This document shows, in pieces, positions 5,782 through 7,739 of a stretch of 7,739 nt of DNA. This DNA is from Acidobacteriota bacterium (GTDB taxonomy: Bacteria; Acidobacteriota; Terriglobia; Terriglobales; Acidobacteriaceae): contig JAJZHR010000101.1 of NCBI GenBank assembly GCA_021810815.1, forward strand, positions 1 to 7,739, written 5' to 3'. How positions within the stretch are numbered: position 1 is the first letter of the stretch; every line of letters begins with the position of its first letter. The notes beneath the pieces were generated by a model that saw only the letters and a list, made by a program, of their open reading frames with translations, was not told the DNA's origin and did not search any database. The position numbers and the translations under genes were made by a program.

Positions 5782-6017
5782 TCTCGAGCGGCTATGCTGC
5801 TGCATTTCGACGGCTGCTCCGGCGCCTGGCGCACGGATTCGATTTCACTTCGAATTGATGCGGGCAAAGGCCGATTCGCCTTCGCGCTGTTCTCGCGCAA
5901 TCCAAATGGACTATAGTGCCATCGTGCAACGAGCGAACGGGTCGCCCGCAGTCCGGGGCGGAACCCGCGCGCATCCGCATGCGGTTGCCAAGGGGTAGCA
6001 AGGGGCAGGAGGATCTG
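5782..6017. other. Intergenic region and leader of the CBS-domain gene
   Basis: No gene is seen here. There is a small inverted repeat ATTCGA/TCGAAT at 5837-5855 and a 10-base palindrome CCGCATGCGG at 5975-5984. The palindrome would lie in the leader of the CBS gene message if the promoter candidate at 5912 is right. No T-tract terminator for the VOC gene is visible. Confidence 0.5.
5889..5917 (+). promoter_or_regulatory. Candidate promoter of the CBS-domain gene
   Basis: TATAGT at 5912-5917 matches five of six positions of the -10 consensus and is the best such match in this gap. The -35 region (around 5889-5895, GTTCTCG) is poor, so activation by a regulator would be likely. Transcription from here would give a leader of about 95 bases. 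Confidence 0.35.
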
Positions 6018-6470
6018 ATGAAAAATCCAGACACGATTCGATTGGTGCTGAAGAGCAAAGAGGAAAACAGAGTGCTGTCGATCGCGCCCGACCAGTCAGT
6101 GTACGAGGCGATCGAGAAGATGGCCGACAATGATGTTGGTGCGTTGCTGGTGCTTTCGAGCGGGCGATTGGTGGGCATCCTGTCAGAGCGCGACTACGCG
6201 CGCAAAGGCGTCCTGATGGGGCACCCTTCCAAAGAGACGCAGGTTCACGAGATCATGACCAGCCCGGTGATCGTCGTGAGTCCGCAGCAGACGGTGGACG
6301 AATGCATGGCCCTGATGACGCAACATCGGGTTCGCCATCTGCCGGTGCTGCAGAATGACTGCGTGGTGGGAATGATCTCGATTGGCGACCTGGTGAAATG
6401 GGTGATTTCGGGACAGGAGCAAACGATTCTGGCGCTGGAGGGCTACATCAGCGGAGCGTATCCGGCGTAG
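6018..6470 (+). CDS. Tandem CBS-domain protein
   Basis: This 150-residue soluble protein is made almost wholly of two CBS domains, about residues 9-68 and 75-133. Paired CBS domains (a Bateman module) usually bind adenine nucleotides and act as energy or redox sensors. Marks are VYEAIEKMADNDVGALLV, then GRLVGILSERDYARK in the first domain, and VHEIMTSPVIVVSP, then HRVRHLPVL and VVGMISIGDLVKW in the second. The short tail ends EGYISGAYPA. No enzymatic or DNA-binding domain is attached, so it probably acts by binding a partner, which is not identifiable here. AGGAGG at 6007-6012, five bases before ATG 6018, is the best ribosome site in the window and fixes the start; the same frame is open from 5916, but that part shows no homology-like sequence. 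It is convergent with the esterase downstream. Confidence 0.92.
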   Translation: MKNPDTIRLVLKSKEENRVLSIAPDQSVYEAIEKMADNDVGALLVLSSGRLVGILSERDYARKGVLMGHPSKETQVHEIMTSPVIVVSPQQTVDECMALMTQHRVRHLPVLQNDCVVGMISIGDLVKWVISGQEQTILALEGYISGAYPA

Positions 6471-6472
6471 TT

Positions 6473-6494
6473 GGCCTTCGGCGGGTGAAGGGCC
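6473..6494. terminator. Weak hairpin between convergent genes
   Basis: CCTTC (6475-6479) pairs with GAAGG (6487-6491), and GG (6473-6474) can pair with CC (6493-6494) across a one-base bulge. The short gap between the CBS gene and the convergent esterase is where a shared terminator is expected, but there is no T-tract on either side, so this is only a candidate. Confidence 0.25.
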
Positions 6495-6509
6495 GGGATG
6501 AGCGTTGGG

Positions 6510-6541
6510 CCATCAATGCTTCGCGCCATCAAGGCTTCGCG
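6510..6541. repeat. 16-base tandem duplication at the 3' end of the esterase gene
   Basis: CCATCAATGCTTCGCG (6510-6525) is followed immediately by CCATCAAGGCTTCGCG (6526-6541), with 15 of 16 bases identical. The right copy contains the esterase stop codon (6529-6531, reverse strand) and its last two codons. The left copy lies just beyond the stop. Confidence 0.85.
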
Positions 6542-7710
6542 CCTGCGATGGGGTAGCCCTGCCATATATATTCGAGGGCCTCGGGAAGGGTCTGCTGCTT
6601 CACGGAGCGGTCGGTGTGTCCGGCGTTGCGGGCGAAGACGAACTGGTAGTGGTAGCCCTTCGCGGCCAGTGCTTTGGCCATGTTCTCGTTGGCGGCGACC
6701 CAGTCGTGCATGTTGTCGCGCATGGCGTTGGGATTGAAAAGGTCCCGGTCGCCGACTTCCATCCAGATGCGCAGGGGTTTGGCCGGGCTGTTGGCGATGA
6801 GGCGCTCGTGGAACTCCCATGCGCCGTGCGGTGTCTGCGGGTTGGAGGGCCACTGCTGGTTGACGTAGGTGCCGGAGTAGGTGAGGACGCGGCGGTACAG
6901 CTCCGGGTGATACCAGGCCATGATCAAGGCGCAGGAGCCGCCGGAGCTGCCGCCCATGGTGGCGCGGCCGTCGGGGTCGGCGGTCAATTGGACGTGGGCC
7001 TGCGCCTCCACGCGCGGCAGGACTTCCTTTTCAACGAACTCCGCATACTGGCCTGACATGGTGTCGTATTCCAGGCCGCGCTCGCTGCCCTGGGCGTCTC
7101 CGCCACCGTTGCTGATGGAGATGGCGATCATGGCGGGAACGCGGTGCTGGGCGATGAGGTTGTCGAGAGCTGTGAACAATGCGCGGTCCGGGCCGTCTGC
7201 GCCGACGATGAAGGGAGCGGCCGTGCCCGGGACGTATTGTTTGGGCACGTACACGGCGACGCGGCGGGTGTAGGGAGCGGGGTGGCTGGTGGTGACGATC
7301 AGCCGGGCGGGATCGGCGGGATCGGGCGTGCCGAAGGTGCCGGGGGTGCGCGCAATGCCGGGATAGATTTTGCTGTCGGTGGAGTTCATGGTGAACTCGT
7401 AGACGGTTCCTTGCAGAGTTCCCTGGGGCACGCCTTGCTGCACGGACATTTCCGGCGCGGGGTTGTGGGTGGGGCCGATGATGAAGTTGCCGCCGGCGTC
7501 CGCCGGAGGGTTGGTGCCGTCGGGCAGCTCCCAGGCGGGGACAAACCCGGGTGTGTTGGGGTCGCGGGTGGGCGGCGTGGGGCGCGGTGGGCTAGCCGCT
7601 GCTGGGGGTGCCAGGGTGGCGGACTGGGTGGCGGACTGGGACGCGGATTGGGCGATTGCCGGAGCTACGCCAGCCAGGCCGATCAGGAACGCCATGCTCA
7701 GATGGAGCAT
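6529..7710 (-). CDS. Secreted esterase, enterochelin-esterase/CE1-like alpha/beta hydrolase
   Basis: This 393-residue serine hydrolase belongs to the PF00756-type esterase fold shared by enterochelin esterases, feruloyl esterases and antigen-85-like enzymes. Order of parts: a hydrophobic signal core ending in APAIA-Q (residue 20/21), a low-complexity Ser/Ala/Thr/Pro-rich linker (22-50), an N-terminal beta-rich region (about 75-155), then the hydrolase domain. The nucleophile is Ser256 in GGSSGG (253-258), the likely acid is Asp321 or Asp323 in EVGDRDLF, and the His is 365 in NAGHTD, so the triad is complete. It probably acts outside the cytoplasm; the substrate is unknown. ATG 7710 is the first start inside the window, but the frame stays open to the edge through N-I-P-E-T-S-R-L-P, and the last two bases could complete an xTG start, so the true start may be one base outside. 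Confidence 0.9.
   Translation of the reverse strand: MLHLSMAFLIGLAGVAPAIAQSASQSATQSATLAPPAAASPPRPTPPTRDPNTPGFVPAWELPDGTNPPADAGGNFIIGPTHNPAPEMSVQQGVPQGTLQGTVYEFTMNSTDSKIYPGIARTPGTFGTPDPADPARLIVTTSHPAPYTRRVAVYVPKQYVPGTAAPFIVGADGPDRALFTALDNLIAQHRVPAMIAISISNGGGDAQGSERGLEYDTMSGQYAEFVEKEVLPRVEAQAHVQLTADPDGRATMGGSSGGSCALIMAWYHPELYRRVLTYSGTYVNQQWPSNPQTPHGAWEFHERLIANSPAKPLRIWMEVGDRDLFNPNAMRDNMHDWVAANENMAKALAAKGYHYQFVFARNAGHTDRSVKQQTLPEALEYIWQGYPIAGAKP
7614..7649. repeat. 12-base tandem repeat, three copies, inside the esterase linker
   Basis: GGGTGGCGGACT occurs at 7614-7625 and 7626-7637, with a diverged third copy, GGGACGCGGATT, at 7638-7649. Read on the minus strand it encodes Q-S-A-S, Q-S-A-T, Q-S-A-T directly after the signal peptide. 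The length is a multiple of three, so copy-number change would keep the frame. Confidence 0.85.
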
Positions 7711-7739
7711 GGGGAGCCTGCTTGTTTCAGGGATGTTCA

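Noticed and set aside
5916..6017. Upstream extension of the CBS protein from a GTG at 5916
   Set aside because: That GTG overlaps the best -10 box and has no ribosome site. ATG 6018 has a perfect AGGAGG five bases away.
1..7739. A defence, mobile or biosynthetic system linking all genes
   Set aside because: No recombinase, nuclease, toxin, phage or assembly-line protein is present. The genes fall into separate, ordinary transcription units, and the two terminal esterases belong to different subfamilies with no shared signal.

Overview
The window is GC-rich bacterial chromosome. Hand-counted sample lines give about 63-68% GC in gnd and 48-58% in the arsR-SRPBCC-VOC stretch. It contains eight protein genes plus one cut by the left edge, and no RNA genes, CRISPR array or insertion sequence that I can see. 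The gene set (secreted esterases, a TauE/SafE permease paired with a DUF1634 protein, an ArsR/SRPBCC pair, a PhnB-like VOC protein) and the protein style fit a soil Acidobacteriota of the Terriglobus/Granulicella/Edaphobacter type. That placement is inference from general familiarity, not a database result.

Layout. Positions 1-726 (minus) hold the first 242 residues of a secreted alpha/beta hydrolase that runs off the left edge. After a 228-base divergent gap comes 955-2418 (plus), a complete decarboxylating 6-phosphogluconate dehydrogenase (gnd), closed by a strong intrinsic terminator at 2443-2494. Positions 2617-3843 (plus) are a tight two-gene unit: a TauE/SafE-family permease followed three bases later by a DUF1634 membrane protein. 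A gene-free stretch of about 430 bases (3844-4276) carries short inverted and tandem repeats and a consensus -35 box. It leads into 4277-5114, an ArsR-family repressor overlapping an SRPBCC/AHSA1 protein by 11 bases. A strong hairpin (5158-5197) separates these from a VOC/PhnB-like protein (5365-5781). Positions 6018-6470 encode a stand-alone tandem CBS-domain protein. Positions 6529-7710 (minus) encode a second secreted esterase of the enterochelin-esterase/CE1 fold, convergent with the CBS gene; its true start may lie one base beyond the right edge.

How the genes work together. gnd belongs to the oxidative pentose phosphate pathway and is transcriptionally isolated. The permease and DUF1634 protein probably form one membrane system for export or uptake of a small anion, perhaps a sulfur oxyanion or organosulfonate. 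The ArsR and SRPBCC genes form an autoregulated pair of a widespread type whose ligand is usually unknown, and the VOC gene sits beside them in the same AT-richer stretch. The two secreted esterases are unrelated to each other in subfamily and probably act on plant or microbial polymer esters.

I found no clearly new multigene system. The best leads are the apparently leaderless GTG start of the arsR promoter with repeats just upstream, the TauE/SafE-DUF1634 pair, and small tandem duplications in the right-hand esterase.
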